Shown here: piece by piece, positions 28,354 to 36,035 of the stretch
How the letters are laid out: the number at the start of each line of letters is the position of its first letter
How positions within the stretch are numbered: the stretch's first letter is position 1
Assembly (NCBI RefSeq): GCF_900090195.1
Contig: NZ_LT607803.1
Location: 124,001 to 188,000, forward strand
Length of the DNA: 64,000 bases
From: Variovorax sp. HW608
GTDB taxonomy: Bacteria; Pseudomonadota; Gammaproteobacteria; Burkholderiales; Burkholderiaceae_C
Reading direction: 5' to 3'
The notes under the pieces: generated by a model
The model's input: the letters and a program-made list of their open reading frames with translations, nothing else
What the model was told of the DNA's origin: nothing
The model's database searches: none
Program-made: the position numbers and the translations under genes

Positions 28354-29118
28354 TCATAGGTGCCGCCCCCCGTCCACGACGATGCGCGTGCCGGTCACGA
28401 AGCGCATCGTGGTCGCCAGCGCCTCGATCGCACACGCCACGTCTTCGGGCGATCCGATGCGGCCGAGCGGCGTGGTGGCGGCCACCTTGGCCTTGAAGTC
28501 CTCGCCGCGTCCGGGCACGAAGGTCGACTCGACCGCGCCGGGCGACACCGACACCACGCGCACCGCGGGCGCGAGCACCTTGGCGAGCGCATCGCCCACC
28601 ACGTCGAGGCCGGCCTTCGCCGCGACGTAGGCGAGATTGCTGCCCACGCCGGTAAAGCCCGCGATGGACGACACGTTGGCCACCAGGGCGTCGCCGCTCT
28701 GCTTGAGCAGCGGCGCGAACTCGCGGATGGTCGCGAACACGCCGCGGAAGTTGGCGCGCATCAGGTCGTCGATGAGCTCGTCGGTCAATGCTTCGAGGTC
28801 GGCGGCGGCCACCGGCTGCGTGTGGCCGGCGCTGTTCACGAGGATGTCGCAGCGCCCGTAGCTGGACTGCACCAGGGAGGCCGCCTTGCGCAGGCTCGAT
28901 GTGTCGACGATGTCGGCGCGGATCGCGAAGTGGCGCTGCGCGCTGCCGCCCGGCAAGGCGGCGGCGCGCGCGGCGCCGTCATCGCCGCGGCGGTGCAGCA
29001 GCACGCAGGTCGCGCCGAGCGCCGCGAGCCGGCGTGCCGTCGCATAGCCGATCGCGCCGAGGCCGCCGGTGATGACCGCGACCTTGCCGTCGAGTCGGGA
29101 TGTGGGTTCGAAGCTCAT
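28354..29118 (-). CDS. Short-chain dehydrogenase/reductase
   Basis: 254-residue classical SDR. It has the cofactor motif TGGLGAIG (residues 17-24), NSAGH, the catalytic Ser in NVSSIAGFTG and YVAAK, and a PGAVEST stretch after it. The C-terminus FVTGTRIVVDGGRHL is typical of FabG-like enzymes. HRRGDD at the end of the second strand suggests NADP preference. It follows the dioxygenase gene by 24 bp and probably oxidises or reduces a hydroxy/keto intermediate in the same pathway. Confidence 0.88.
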   Translation of the reverse strand: MSFEPTSRLDGKVAVITGGLGAIGYATARRLAALGATCVLLHRRGDDGAARAAALPGGSAQRHFAIRADIVDTSSLRKAASLVQSSYGRCDILVNSAGHTQPVAAADLEALTDELIDDLMRANFRGVFATIREFAPLLKQSGDALVANVSSIAGFTGVGSNLAYVAAKAGLDVVGDALAKVLAPAVRVVSVSPGAVESTFVPGRGEDFKAKVAATTPLGRIGSPEDVACAIEALATTMRFVTGTRIVVDGGRHL

Positions 29119-29142
29119 GAAAAGTTCTGGTTGGGAATGTGA

Positions 29143-30009
29143 TCAGGGGATCGGAGGATGGGGGAACTTCATCTCGCCGGGTTCCAGCACGAAGTCGTGC
29201 CGCAGCGTCGCCTGGCCCGTGCTCTCGTGCGGCTCGAAGCGGCCGATCAGCCGGCGCGTGACGCCGAACACCGGATCGCTTTCGAGGTTCTCGTCGTCGT
29301 CCGCGAAGACCTGCGTGATCAGCACCTTGTGCCCCGGCTTGCTCACCATGAAGTGCAGGTGCGCGGGCCGGTTGGGATGCCGCTGCTGCGCGCGCAGCAG
29401 CTCGCCGCAGGGGCCGTCGGTGGGCACCGGATAGCCGGCCGGCCGCACGGTCCGGAGGCGGAAGCGGCCTTCATCGTCGGTCTTGAAGCGGCCGCGCAGG
29501 TTCATGTCGTCCTGCGACTCGTCCTGGTTCTCGTAGAGCCCGACCGGCGAGGCCTGCCACACATCGACCGTCGCGCCCGCGATCGGCTGGCCCGCGCCGT
29601 TGCGCACCGTGCCCGTCACCTCCAGCGGCGTGCCGGGCGTTTCCGAGCGCGCGATGCTCTCGCCCGCATCGCACACCGGCGCGTTCGCGCGCCAGAACGG
29701 CCCGAGCAGCGCAGCGGGCGATTCGCCCTGCGGGTCCTGGTTGTTGAGCAGCGCGACCAAGGTCGAGACGCCGAGCAGGTCGGCGGCGAGCACGACCTCG
29801 TTCTTCTTCTCGCCGCTGGCCTGTCCGATCGCGACGATGAAGCCGAGCGCGCGCTCGAACTCCTCCTCGGTCAGCTTCACTTCCTGCACGAAGGCATGCA
29901 GGTGGCGCGTGAGCGATTGCATGACGGTGCAGAGGCGCGGATCGGGCGTGCGGGCCATGGCCCGGGTCGCCATTTCGAGCACGGAATCGGGGGTGGTGAC
30001 GATGTTCAT
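29143..30009 (-). CDS. Intradiol ring-cleavage dioxygenase (hydroxyquinol/catechol type)
   Basis: 288-residue Fe(III) intradiol dioxygenase with the N-terminal dimerisation helices (TRHLHAFVQEVKLTEEEFER). Ligand positions are intact: Tyr in VGLYENQD, Tyr in AGYPVPTDGP, and the two His of RPAHLHFMVSKPGH. The length and the LLGPFWRANAPVCDAGESIA segment look like hydroxyquinol 1,2-dioxygenases. It is the first gene of the leftward operon, starting 135 bp from the divergent LacI gene, with a perfect operator 18 bp upstream of its ATG. No maleylacetate reductase is present nearby, so the usual hydroxyquinol route is incomplete here. Confidence 0.9.
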   Translation of the reverse strand: MNIVTTPDSVLEMATRAMARTPDPRLCTVMQSLTRHLHAFVQEVKLTEEEFERALGFIVAIGQASGEKKNEVVLAADLLGVSTLVALLNNQDPQGESPAALLGPFWRANAPVCDAGESIARSETPGTPLEVTGTVRNGAGQPIAGATVDVWQASPVGLYENQDESQDDMNLRGRFKTDDEGRFRLRTVRPAGYPVPTDGPCGELLRAQQRHPNRPAHLHFMVSKPGHKVLITQVFADDDENLESDPVFGVTRRLIGRFEPHESTGQATLRHDFVLEPGEMKFPHPPIP

Positions 30010-30026
30010 GGAGGGCCTGAAGGTGG

Positions 30027-30042
30027 CTGCAAACGTTTGCAG
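30027..30042. promoter_or_regulatory. LacI-type operator O1 (16-bp palindrome)
   Basis: CTGCAAACGTTTGCAG is a perfect 16-bp palindrome located 18 bp upstream of the dioxygenase start. Its core CAAACGTTTG recurs at 30130-30139. The central CG and CAAACG half-sites are usual for LacI/GalR regulators. Confidence 0.8.
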
Positions 30043-30129
30043 ATTATTCGACCGAATGACGGACGGGTAAAATTCGGGAATTCCATCGACCCCTTTGAAA
30101 TGAGGGTCATATGGGGGTCTCTGCGCTAC

Positions 30130-30139
30130 CAAACGTTTG
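30130..30139. promoter_or_regulatory. LacI-type operator O2 (CAAACGTTTG)
   Basis: Second copy of the 10-bp palindromic core, ending 5 bp before the LacI start codon, so repressor here would block its own translation initiation region and transcription. The centres of O1 and O2 are exactly 100 bp apart, close to an integral number of helical turns, which would permit looping between them. Confidence 0.78.
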
Positions 30140-30144
30140 CATCG

Positions 30145-31173
30145 ATGAACCCGAACCAGTCCTCCGCCGTCACCATCCGCGATGTCGCCCAGGCGGCGGG
30201 CGTCCATGTGTCGACGGTGTCGCGCGCGCTCAATCCCGACAAGCGCGGCCTCATCAGCGCCGAGGTGCTGCGGGTGGTGGAGGAAGCGGCGCAGCGGCTC
30301 GGCTACCGGCCCAACCGCGCGGCGTCGGCGCTGCGCACCGGGCGCACGCAGACCATCGGCGTGCTGCTGCCCGACATCACCAACCCGGTGTTCCCGCCGA
30401 TCCTGGAGGGCATCGAGGCCAGTGCGGCGGCGCGCGGTTTCTTCGTCTTCGTCGCCAACGTCGCGGACCATGTGCTGGCGCAGCCGATCGTCGAGCGCAT
30501 GCTCGCGCAGCGCGTGGACGGGCTCGTGATGGCCATCGCCACGCGCGACGATCCGCTGGTGGATTTCATCGTCCGGGCCGGCATGCATGCGGTGCTCGTG
30601 AACCGCGCCGACGAGAGCGGCCGCCTGCCCGCGGTGGTGAGCGACGACCGGCTCGCGATGAAGCTCGCGGTCGACCACCTCGTCGCTACCGGCCATCGCC
30701 GCATCGCGCATCTCGCCGGTCCGCAGGGCGTGCCGACCGGCGTCGCCCGAAGGCAGGGCGTGGAGCAGGCGCTGCGCGACCGCGGGCTGGAGATGGCCTG
30801 CGTCGCCGAATGCGAGGGCTACACGCGCGAAGCCGGCCGCGCGGCGATGCGCAGGCTGCTCGCCGAGAACGAACGGCCCGAAGCGGTGGTGTGCTGCAAC
30901 GACCTCGTCGCGCTCGGCGCCTACGACGTGCTGCGCGAGCTTCGCATCAAGGTGCCGCGCGATATCTCGATCACCGGCCACAACGACATGCCGCTGGTCG
31001 ACATGGTGGATCCGCCGCTCACCACCATCCGCCTGCCGCACCGCGAGCTCGGCTGGCGTGCCGCGGAAATGCTGTTCGACGAGATCGACGGCAAGGCGCT
31101 GTCGGCCTCGACGGTGGTGCTGCGGCCCGAGCTCATCGTGCGTGAATCGACGCGAAAGGCTTCCGGAAGCTGA
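30145..31173 (+). CDS. LacI-family regulator of the dioxygenase operon
   Basis: 342-residue LacI/GalR protein. The HTH and hinge are at about residues 9-63 (VTIRDVAQAAGVHVSTVSRA, RLGYRPNRAASALRTGRT), then a periplasmic-binding-protein-like ligand domain (IGVLLPDITNPVFPPILEGI, PRDISITGHNDMPL). I chose ATG 30145; longer in-frame extensions cross the operator. It is divergent from the operon it probably represses, and both operators lie in the shared 135-bp gap. The inducer is unknown, likely the aromatic substrate or a pathway intermediate. Confidence 0.92.
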   Translation: MNPNQSSAVTIRDVAQAAGVHVSTVSRALNPDKRGLISAEVLRVVEEAAQRLGYRPNRAASALRTGRTQTIGVLLPDITNPVFPPILEGIEASAAARGFFVFVANVADHVLAQPIVERMLAQRVDGLVMAIATRDDPLVDFIVRAGMHAVLVNRADESGRLPAVVSDDRLAMKLAVDHLVATGHRRIAHLAGPQGVPTGVARRQGVEQALRDRGLEMACVAECEGYTREAGRAAMRRLLAENERPEAVVCCNDLVALGAYDVLRELRIKVPRDISITGHNDMPLVDMVDPPLTTIRLPHRELGWRAAEMLFDEIDGKALSASTVVLRPELIVRESTRKASGS

Positions 31174-31197
31174 TCGCGCTGCCGCTTTTTCTGCGGC

Positions 31198-32088
31198 TCA
31201 CGCGCGCCGGTTGACAAGCACGATGCCCATCGCCACGCCGGCCAGCGCGAGCACCAGTTGCAGCGTCAGCGGCTCCGCGAGCAGCAGCACGCCGAACACC
31301 AGCGCGAACAGCGGCGTGAGAAAGGTGAACGAGGAGACGCGCGTGGCCGGGTAGTGCCGCAGCATCCACATCCAGGCGAGGTAGCTCGCGAAGGCGCCGA
31401 TCGCGGTCTGCAGCGCGATCGAGAACCATGCATAGCCGGAATACGCGAAGCCCCACGCTTCGCCCAGCGCGAGCGACAGCACCGGCAGGACCGCCGCGGT
31501 GACCGCGATCTGATAGAAGAGCGCCTTCTCGGCGCTGGCCGTCGCCAGCCGCGTGGTGCGGATCGCGAGCGTCGTCAGGCCCCAGAGCATGCCGGCCAGG
31601 AGCGCGAGCGCATCGCCGTGGAGCTGGCCCGATGCGCTGCGGCCGAAGCTTTCGCTGAAGGCCAGCACCACGCCGCAGAAGGCGATCGCGAGGCCGATCC
31701 ACTGGATGCCGCGCAGCCGCTCCGCGCGCACGAAGCGCGGCAGCAGCAGCGCGACCACGAAGGGCGAGCTGTAGAGAAACACTGTGAGCCGCGACGCGCT
31801 GGTGCGCTGCAGCCCGAGGTAGATGCAGGTGAATTCGCCCGCGAACAGCGCACCCGCGAGCAGGCCGCCCATCAAGGTGCCGTCGCGCTCGAACAGCGGA
31901 ACACCGCGCCAGCGGCACCACAGCCACAGCAGCACGACCGCGCCGCTCATGCGGATGGCGGCCTGCCACAGCGGCGGCACTTCGGCAACGGTGGTCTTTA
32001 TGAGGATCTGCTGCAATCCCCAGAAGGCGCAGCAGGCGAGGAGGAGGGCGGTGGCGCGGGCGTCGAGGTGGTCCTTGCGGTCGATCAT
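31198..32088 (-). CDS. EamA/DMT-family transporter
   Basis: 296-residue ten-helix drug/metabolite transporter with two EamA repeats (ATALLLACCAFWGLQQILIK start and LLAGMLWGLTTLAIRTTRLA start). The conserved proline- and tryptophan-containing turns and SSFTFLTPLFALVFGVLLLA near the end are standard. ATG 32088 leads into a short cytoplasmic segment before helix 1. It converges on the LacI gene with only 24 bp between stops. It most likely exports a metabolite or amino acid; nothing nearby fixes which. Confidence 0.88.
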   Translation of the reverse strand: MIDRKDHLDARATALLLACCAFWGLQQILIKTTVAEVPPLWQAAIRMSGAVVLLWLWCRWRGVPLFERDGTLMGGLLAGALFAGEFTCIYLGLQRTSASRLTVFLYSSPFVVALLLPRFVRAERLRGIQWIGLAIAFCGVVLAFSESFGRSASGQLHGDALALLAGMLWGLTTLAIRTTRLATASAEKALFYQIAVTAAVLPVLSLALGEAWGFAYSGYAWFSIALQTAIGAFASYLAWMWMLRHYPATRVSSFTFLTPLFALVFGVLLLAEPLTLQLVLALAGVAMGIVLVNRRA

Positions 32089-32131
32089 TCGGTGCTTGTC
32101 TCTTGTTGTTCGTTGTGAGGGCTGGCGAGGC

Positions 32132-32638
32132 TCAGGGGCCGGCGAGCGGATAACCGGGCTTGTCCTGCGTGCCGACCATGAGGTCGTTGACCACGTTCTC
32201 CACATCGGGCACCGCGCGCGCGGCGTTCTCGAGCCGCTCGCGCATGGGCTTGTCCGGCACGCAGCCCTGCAGGTAGATCCAGCGGCGCTGCACCATCACC
32301 CAGACGCTGCCGCGCCGCAGTCCCGGCACGCCCTCGAGCGCCTTGCGCACCTGCGGCGCGATGGTCTTGTCGTAACGGTAGGCATTGCTGTCCTTGCAGC
32401 GTCCTTCGAGCCAGCAACTCGTGCCGCGTTCGAGGCGGGCATGCATTTGCGATCGGACCTCGGCCTGCGTGTAGAGCGGCCCGAGCGGCGCCGGGCAACC
32501 CGCGAGGCCGGACGACATCTGGAAGAAGGGGTCGTCGAAGAAGTTGGTACGCGCCTCGTCCGCGCCGTATGCGCCCTGAAAGCTCGCGCTCGCAGCCATC
32601 GCCGCGATCAGGCATCGGGCGCGCACGCGGGGCTTCAA
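32132..32638 (-). CDS. Exported BON-domain protein, TTG start
   Basis: 168-residue secreted protein. A TTG at 32638 overlaps the flavin reductase stop as TTGA and opens a proper signal peptide (KPRVRARCLIAAMAASASFQ to AYGA); the first ATG is 15 codons inside it and would lose the basic n-region. The C-terminal half (about residues 100-160) is a BON domain: IAPQVRKALEGVPGLRRGSV, VQRRWIYLQGCV and DVENVVNDLMVGTQ. BON domains bind phospholipid or envelope components (OsmY, Kbp). Two Cys in TSCWLEGRC and one in LQGC may form disulfides. The role is unknown. Confidence 0.75.
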   Translation of the reverse strand: MKPRVRARCLIAAMAASASFQGAYGADEARTNFFDDPFFQMSSGLAGCPAPLGPLYTQAEVRSQMHARLERGTSCWLEGRCKDSNAYRYDKTIAPQVRKALEGVPGLRRGSVWVMVQRRWIYLQGCVPDKPMRERLENAARAVPDVENVVNDLMVGTQDKPGYPLAGP

Positions 32639-33144
32639 AGCGGATGCTCGGTGTAGAAGCGTCCGCCGTGGAACAGCAATGGCGAAGCGCCGGGGGTGTG
32701 GGTGCAGCGCTCGACCTCGCCGACGAAGATCACGTGGTCGCCTTCGTCGTAGCGGCTGCGGTTGAAGCACTCGAAGCAGGCGGCCGCGCCCTCCAGCACC
32801 GGCGCGCCGCCGACGCCCTCGGTGTAGGCGACCTGCGCCCAGCGGTCCACGTTCTTCGAGGCGAAGCGCTCCGCCAGCTCCTTCTGGCTGGCCGAGAGGA
32901 TGTTGATCGCGTAGTGCGACCCCGCGCTGAACGCGGCCATCGAGGCCGCGCTGCGCGCCAGGCTCCACAGCACCAGCGGCGGATCGAGCGACACCGAGTT
33001 GAACGAGTTCGCGGTGAGCCCGATGAGCGCGCCGCTGGCGGAACGCGCGGTGACGATGGTCACACCGGTGGCGAACATGCCAAGCGATGCGCGGAATTCG
33101 TCGGTCGAAAAGGTCGGCGGTTTCGCCTGGGCGGGAGCGGTCAC
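32635..33144 (-). CDS. Flavin reductase family protein (FMN-binding split barrel)
   Basis: 169-residue flavin reductase-like protein. The family signature FRASLGMFATGVTIVTARSA followed by GLTANSFNSVSLDPPLVLWS is present, and the C-terminus ends HGGRFYTEHPL. Such proteins supply reduced FMN/FAD to two-component monooxygenases. I favour GTG 33144 because the extra 15 residues from the ATG at 33189 are not family-like; both starts lack a strong ribosome site. No oxygenase component adjoins it, though the ring-cleavage operon is 3 kb away. Coupled by TTGA overlap to the BON gene. Confidence 0.85.
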   Translation of the reverse strand: MTAPAQAKPPTFSTDEFRASLGMFATGVTIVTARSASGALIGLTANSFNSVSLDPPLVLWSLARSAASMAAFSAGSHYAINILSASQKELAERFASKNVDRWAQVAYTEGVGGAPVLEGAAACFECFNRSRYDEGDHVIFVGEVERCTHTPGASPLLFHGGRFYTEHPL

Positions 33145-33204
33145 GGAGCAGCGGGAGAGTGGAGGGCTATTCTGGCTGATCCAGAACAAACGCGCCGGGA
33201 ACGC

Positions 33205-34434
33205 TCAGCCGAAGAACCAGTAGCCGACAGCGATCGCAGCGATCACGCCCGCGAGCTCGGCCAGCAGCGCGCAGCCCACCGCGTGCCGCGCGCGCTGGAT
33301 GCCGACAGCGCCGAAGTACACCGCGAGCACGTAGAAGGTGGTCTCGGTGCTGCCCTGGATGATCGCGGCGACGCGCCCGGCGAAGCTGTCGACGCCATGC
33401 GTCTTCATGGTCTCGAGCAGCATCGCGCGCGCGGCGCTGCCCGAGAAGGGTTTGACCAGCGCGGTCGGCAGCGAATCGACGAAGCGCGTGTCCCACCCGG
33501 TGCGTGCGACCCCCCAGCGGATGCCTTCAAGCGCCATGTCGAGCGCGCCCGATGCGCGCAGCGCGCCGATCGCGCACAGCATCGCGACCAGGTAGGGCAG
33601 CAGGTTCTTCGCGACGTCGAAGCCTTCCTTCGCACCCTCGATGAAGCACTCGTACACCTTCACGCGCCGCAGCGCGCCGGCCAAGAGGAAGACGACGATC
33701 AGCCCGAACAGCGTGAGGTTGCCGAGCAGCGACGAGAGCGAAGCGAGCGCGGCCGATGACAGCGTGGCGAGCATCGCCATGAAGCCGCCGAGCAGCAGCG
33801 CGCCCGGAAGAAGGTAGGCAAGCACCACCGGGTCCCACAGCCTGAGCCGCTGCATGAAGGCAACCGAGACGAGGCCCACCAATGTCGACGCGCTGGTCGC
33901 CAGCAGGATCGGCAGGAAGACCAGCGTCGGGTCGGCCGCACCCTGCTGCGCGCGGTACATGAAGATCGTGACCGGCAGCAGCGTGAGCGACGAGGCGTTG
34001 AGCACCAGGAACAGGATCTGCGCATTGCTCGCGGTCGTCGTGCTCGGGTTCAGCGTCTGCAGCTCACGCATCGCCTTGAGGCCGATCGGCGTCGCCGCGT
34101 TGTCGAGGCCGAGCGCATTCGCCGCGAAGTTCAGCGTGATGAGCCCGAGCGCCGGATGGCCCGCCGGCACTTCGGGCATCAGCCGGCGAAAGAGCGGACC
34201 GAGCAGCCGCGCGAGCAGGTCGACGATGCCGGCCGCTTCGGCGATGCGCAGGAAGCCCAGCCACAGCGTGAGCGTGCCGAAGAGCAGCACCATCACCTCG
34301 ACCGACAGCCGGGCCATGGCGAACAGGCTCTCGACGAGTGTCGCGAAGACGGTGGCGTCGCCGCCGACCAGCCAGCGGCCGAGCGCGGCCAGCGCCGCCG
34401 TCAGGAAAAATCCGAGCCACAAGCCGTTGAGCAC
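33205..34434 (-). CDS. SpmA-SpmB-like fused nucleoside-recognition-domain membrane protein
   Basis: 409-residue membrane protein with two Gate/nucleoside-recognition domains, one per half. These correspond to Bacillus spore maturation proteins SpmA and SpmB joined in one chain, the usual form in proteobacteria. Diagnostic stretches are GLITLNFAANALGLDNAATPIGLKAM in pieces (NFAANALGLDNAATP) and GVDSFAGRVAAIIQGSTETTFY near the end (IIQGSTETTF). The GTG at 34434 (VLNGLWLGFFLTAAL) is preferred over a TTG 30 bp upstream. About ten helices are predicted. Transport activity is likely but the substrate is unknown. It is divergent from the phoD gene by 38 bp. Confidence 0.85.
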   Translation of the reverse strand: MLNGLWLGFFLTAALAALGRWLVGGDATVFATLVESLFAMARLSVEVMVLLFGTLTLWLGFLRIAEAAGIVDLLARLLGPLFRRLMPEVPAGHPALGLITLNFAANALGLDNAATPIGLKAMRELQTLNPSTTTASNAQILFLVLNASSLTLLPVTIFMYRAQQGAADPTLVFLPILLATSASTLVGLVSVAFMQRLRLWDPVVLAYLLPGALLLGGFMAMLATLSSAALASLSSLLGNLTLFGLIVVFLLAGALRRVKVYECFIEGAKEGFDVAKNLLPYLVAMLCAIGALRASGALDMALEGIRWGVARTGWDTRFVDSLPTALVKPFSGSAARAMLLETMKTHGVDSFAGRVAAIIQGSTETTFYVLAVYFGAVGIQRARHAVGCALLAELAGVIAAIAVGYWFFG

Positions 34435-34472
34435 GCGCCGATCATAGGGGCGCGGGCCCGACAATCGCGGCC

Positions 34473-36014
34473 ATGAACATCACGCGAAGGGCGCTTCATG
34501 GCGCCGCGATCTGGCTGGCGCTCGCAGGCATGGCCGCGCCGCTGCGCGCGCGAGCGCAGGGCGCGCCGCGCTGGACGTCGAACCCGTTCGTGCTCGGCGT
34601 GGCGAGCGGGCAGCCGCGGCCGCAGAGCGTGGTGCTGTGGACGCGGCTCGTGCCTTCGCAAGCGGACGATGCACTCGGCAATGCCGCGCTCACGGTGCAG
34701 CACGAGATCTTCGCCGACGCGGAACTGCGCCGCCCGGTCGCGCGCGGCGAGACCGTGACCGACGCATCGCGCGCGCACAGCGTGCACGTGGTCGCGCAGG
34801 GCCTGGCGCCTGAGCGCGACTACTGGTATCGCTTCAGCTGCGGCAACGCGGTGAGCGCGGTCGGCCACACGCGCACCGCGCCGGCCGCGGACGCCAACGT
34901 GCGGCGCCTGCGGTTCGCGCTGGCCTCGTGCCAGCACTACGAACAGGGCTACTTCGGCGCGCACCGCGAGATCGCCGGGCGCGATCTCGATTTCATGCTG
35001 TTCGTCGGCGACTACATCTACGAAGGCAGCAACCCGAGTTACGCGATCCGCCAGCACGGCACGCGGACCCCGCACTCGTTGGAGGACTACCGCGACCGCC
35101 ATGCGCTCTACAAGGGCGATGCCGACCTGCAGGCCGCGCACGCCGCGCATCCCTGGATCCTGACCTGGGACGACCACGAGGTCGTCAACGACTACGCGGA
35201 CGACCGCGATCCGGCCTACACCGATCCCGTGCGCTTCCTGCGCCGCCGCGCGGCGGCCTACCAGGCCTACTTCGAACACATGCCGCTCGCCTTGCCGCCT
35301 GAGGGCGCCGCGATGCGCATCCACGACCGCTTTGCCTGGGGCCGCCTCGCCGAGCTGTGGACGCTCGATTGCCGGCAGTTCCGCAGTCACCATGCCTGCC
35401 CCGATCCGGAGCGCGACAACGGCCGGACGCTGGTGGAATGCGCGGAGCTTAACGATCCGAAGCGCACGATGCTCGGCGCGGATCAGGAGCGCTGGATCGG
35501 CCAGGGCCTCGCCGCTTCGACACGGCAATGGAAGCTCATCGGCCAATCGACGCAGATGAGCGCGGCCGGCTTCGATACGCCCGAGGGCCGCAAGGTCTGG
35601 ACCGACGGCTGGGACGGCTACCCCGAGGCGCGGCGCCGCTTTCTGCAAGGCGCGGCGAGCGCCGGGGCGCGCGATCTCGTGGTGCTCGGCGGCGACGTGC
35701 ACCGGCATGTCGCGGCGGACCTGCGGGTGCGGGCCAACGATCGAAGCTCGCCGGTGGTCGCGAGCGAATTCGTCGGCGGCTCGGTCACCTCACGGGGCGC
35801 GAGCCGGGCCTCGATGGACCGCATGCGCCGCGACAACCCCGACGTGAAGCATGCGCGCGGCGACGAGCGCGGGCATGCGCTCTTCGAGCTCACGCCGGGG
35901 CGCATGCACTGCGAGTTGCGCGCCACCCAGCATCCGGTGCAGGAGCGCGCGAGCTTCACGACGCAGGCCGCCTACGTCGTGGAGGCCGGCCGCGCGGGCG
36001 TGCAGGCCGCGTGA
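34473..36014 (+). CDS. phoD: Alkaline phosphatase D family protein
   Basis: 513-residue PhoD-type phosphodiesterase/phosphatase. A twin-arginine-like signal (MNITRRALHGAAIWLALAGM) directs export, as in Bacillus PhoD. An N-terminal Ig-like domain (FVLGVASGQPRPQSVVLWTR) is followed by the metallophosphatase core: LASCQHYEQGYFGAHR, FVGDYIYEG, LTWDDHEVVNDY, and VVLGGDVHRHVAADL for Ca/Fe ligation. It releases phosphate from phosphate esters in the periplasm or outside. It stands alone on the plus strand and converges on hmp with a 21-bp gap. Confidence 0.92.
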   Translation: MNITRRALHGAAIWLALAGMAAPLRARAQGAPRWTSNPFVLGVASGQPRPQSVVLWTRLVPSQADDALGNAALTVQHEIFADAELRRPVARGETVTDASRAHSVHVVAQGLAPERDYWYRFSCGNAVSAVGHTRTAPAADANVRRLRFALASCQHYEQGYFGAHREIAGRDLDFMLFVGDYIYEGSNPSYAIRQHGTRTPHSLEDYRDRHALYKGDADLQAAHAAHPWILTWDDHEVVNDYADDRDPAYTDPVRFLRRRAAAYQAYFEHMPLALPPEGAAMRIHDRFAWGRLAELWTLDCRQFRSHHACPDPERDNGRTLVECAELNDPKRTMLGADQERWIGQGLAASTRQWKLIGQSTQMSAAGFDTPEGRKVWTDGWDGYPEARRRFLQGAASAGARDLVVLGGDVHRHVAADLRVRANDRSSPVVASEFVGGSVTSRGASRASMDRMRRDNPDVKHARGDERGHALFELTPGRMHCELRATQHPVQERASFTTQAAYVVEAGRAGVQAA

Positions 36015-36035
36015 ACGGCCTGCTGCGCGCGGGGC

